Positions 6,575-7,169 of a stretch of 7,169 nt of DNA are shown here, in pieces. The translations under genes and the position numbers were made by a program. The notes beneath the pieces are model-generated. The model searched no databases. It had not been told where the DNA came from and was given only the letters and a program-made list of their open reading frames with translations. The stretch's first letter is position 1. The number at the start of each line of letters is the position of its first letter. Source of the DNA: an uncultured Flavobacteriales bacterium (GTDB lineage: Bacteria > Bacteroidota > Bacteroidia > Flavobacteriales_D > Sanyastnellaceae); assembly GCA_937974555.1 (NCBI GenBank), contig CALJKR010000017.1, positions 1 to 7,169 on the forward strand, written 5' to 3'.

Positions 6575-6603
6575 AAAATCCCAGAGTGATCTGGGATTTT
6601 TTT
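6575..6603 (+). terminator. Rho-independent terminator of eno, partly bidirectional
   Basis: An 11-bp perfect stem, AAAATCCCAGA (6575-6585) with TCTGGGATTTT (6590-6600), closes a GTGA loop and runs into seven T's (6597-6603). This is a classic intrinsic terminator for the plus-strand genes. The minus-strand symporter gene stops at 6604-6602, within the T-run. Read from that side, the same hairpin is followed by TTTT, so it probably ends both convergent transcripts. Confidence 0.93.
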
Positions 6604-7169
6604 ATAGCACTGCCGCAATTAAAGCTGTCATGAACCACAACAACAGCAAGCCCATGATTAGTGCAATGAATAATCTTCTAAGCCATGTGGAACGCGAAGG
6701 GAGTATTTGTATCCAAGCATCTGTAGGTTGAAATGAAGGAAAGATGATCACTGAAAGCAGACCCGCGATGATGGTTAAGCTACCGATGATGAGGGTTCGG
6801 GTTTCTTCCCATTGTAATTCAAAAAGAACAAAATCGAATCCAACAATACTCGGATATAGGAGGGTTCCAACAAGTGAAATCAACATCACCAACACTTGTG
6901 TCCAAGGACCGATTTTGGGGAAGATCCATCGCAAAATATAAAAGGGAGCAACCCCGGCAGAGATGGCAAATATGTATTGAGTGAGCGGGATTAGACTTTG
7001 ATTTTGCAAAGCAATGAACATTGCAAATCCGACCAAAATGAGGACTGTAACCTTGGATAATTTCACATTGGCTTGATGATTATCTACAATCAAAGAAGCA
7101 CCCCAATTGGACAAAGCCAAAATTTGAGCTGCCATCATACCCGTAAGCAAGAGCAGAACCAATATCTGG
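6602..7169 (-). CDS. Sodium:solute symporter (SSS family), C-terminal part (start beyond window)
   Basis: The minus-strand frame is open from the right edge to TAA at 6604-6602, giving 188 visible residues. The first visible codons (Gln, Ile, Leu) show that the gene begins outside the window, so an apparent TTG start at 7162 is not the true start. The protein is very hydrophobic, with about six membrane segments at roughly visible residues 1-20, 38-56, 62-82, 89-105, 126-143 and 166-188. LSNWGASLIVDN and FAISAGVAPFYILRWIFPKIGPW match the later helices of sodium:solute symporters common in Bacteroidota (compare LNWGASYLV and GAGTGLVLILRW). These use the sodium gradient to import sugars, amino acids or similar solutes across the inner membrane; the substrate cannot be read from this end. 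The loop after NWGAS appears shorter than in the family members I know. It converges on eno and shares its terminator. Confidence 0.8.
   Translation of the reverse strand, partial: QILVLLLLTGMMAAQILALSNWGASLIVDNHQANVKLSKVTVLILVGFAMFIALQNQSLIPLTQYIFAISAGVAPFYILRWIFPKIGPWTQVLVMLISLVGTLLYPSIVGFDFVLFELQWEETRTLIIGSLTIIAGLLSVIIFPSFQPTDAWIQILPSRSTWLRRLFIALIMGLLLLWFMTALIAAVL

Noticed and set aside
7160..7162. TTG near the right edge as the start of the symporter gene
   Set aside because: The reading frame continues open to the window edge, and the visible part matches only the C-terminal helices of a much longer transporter.

Overview
The window looks like chromosomal DNA of a Bacteroidota (Bacteroidetes) bacterium, probably a free-living or environmental member. 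The signs are a SusC-like/outer-membrane beta-barrel receptor with an N-terminal carboxypeptidase-regulatory-like domain, promoter -7 boxes of the TAnnTTTG type placed a few bases before ATG codons, no Shine-Dalgarno sequences, exported proteins cleaved before Gln, and an enolase of Bacteroidota character. Base composition and codon use look even across the window. I see no insertion sequence, phage gene, tRNA, rRNA or CRISPR array.

Layout. Bases 1-1605 (minus strand) hold the first 535 codons of a TonB-dependent-receptor-type outer membrane protein whose C-terminus lies beyond the left edge. A very short divergent promoter region (1606-1652) separates it from a plus-strand run of four closely packed genes. 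These are a DegT/DnrJ/EryC1/StrS sugar aminotransferase (1653-2861), a small PglC-like phosphoglycosyl transferase (2862-3446), an exported TolB-like PD40 beta-propeller protein (3471-4529), and a 2-oxoglutarate/Fe(II) dioxygenase closely resembling HIF prolyl hydroxylases (4526-5122). After an 87-base gap comes enolase (5210-6496), which ends at a strong hairpin terminator (6575-6603). The terminator abuts the stop codon of a convergent minus-strand gene, the C-terminal part of a sodium:solute symporter (6602 to beyond 7169).

How the genes fit together. The aminotransferase and phosphoglycosyl transferase form a plausible two-step unit: synthesis of an amino sugar nucleotide, then transfer of the sugar phosphate to undecaprenyl phosphate to start a surface glycan. 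No glycosyltransferases, flippase or polymerase are nearby, so the rest of the pathway must be encoded elsewhere. The propeller protein and the dioxygenase overlap by four bases and are probably translationally coupled, but one is exported and the other cytosolic, so a shared biochemical step is not evident. Enolase and the symporter are housekeeping genes.

No clearly undescribed multi-gene system is visible. The points most worth a second look are the PHD2-like prolyl hydroxylase and the back-to-back, apparently leaderless divergent promoters.
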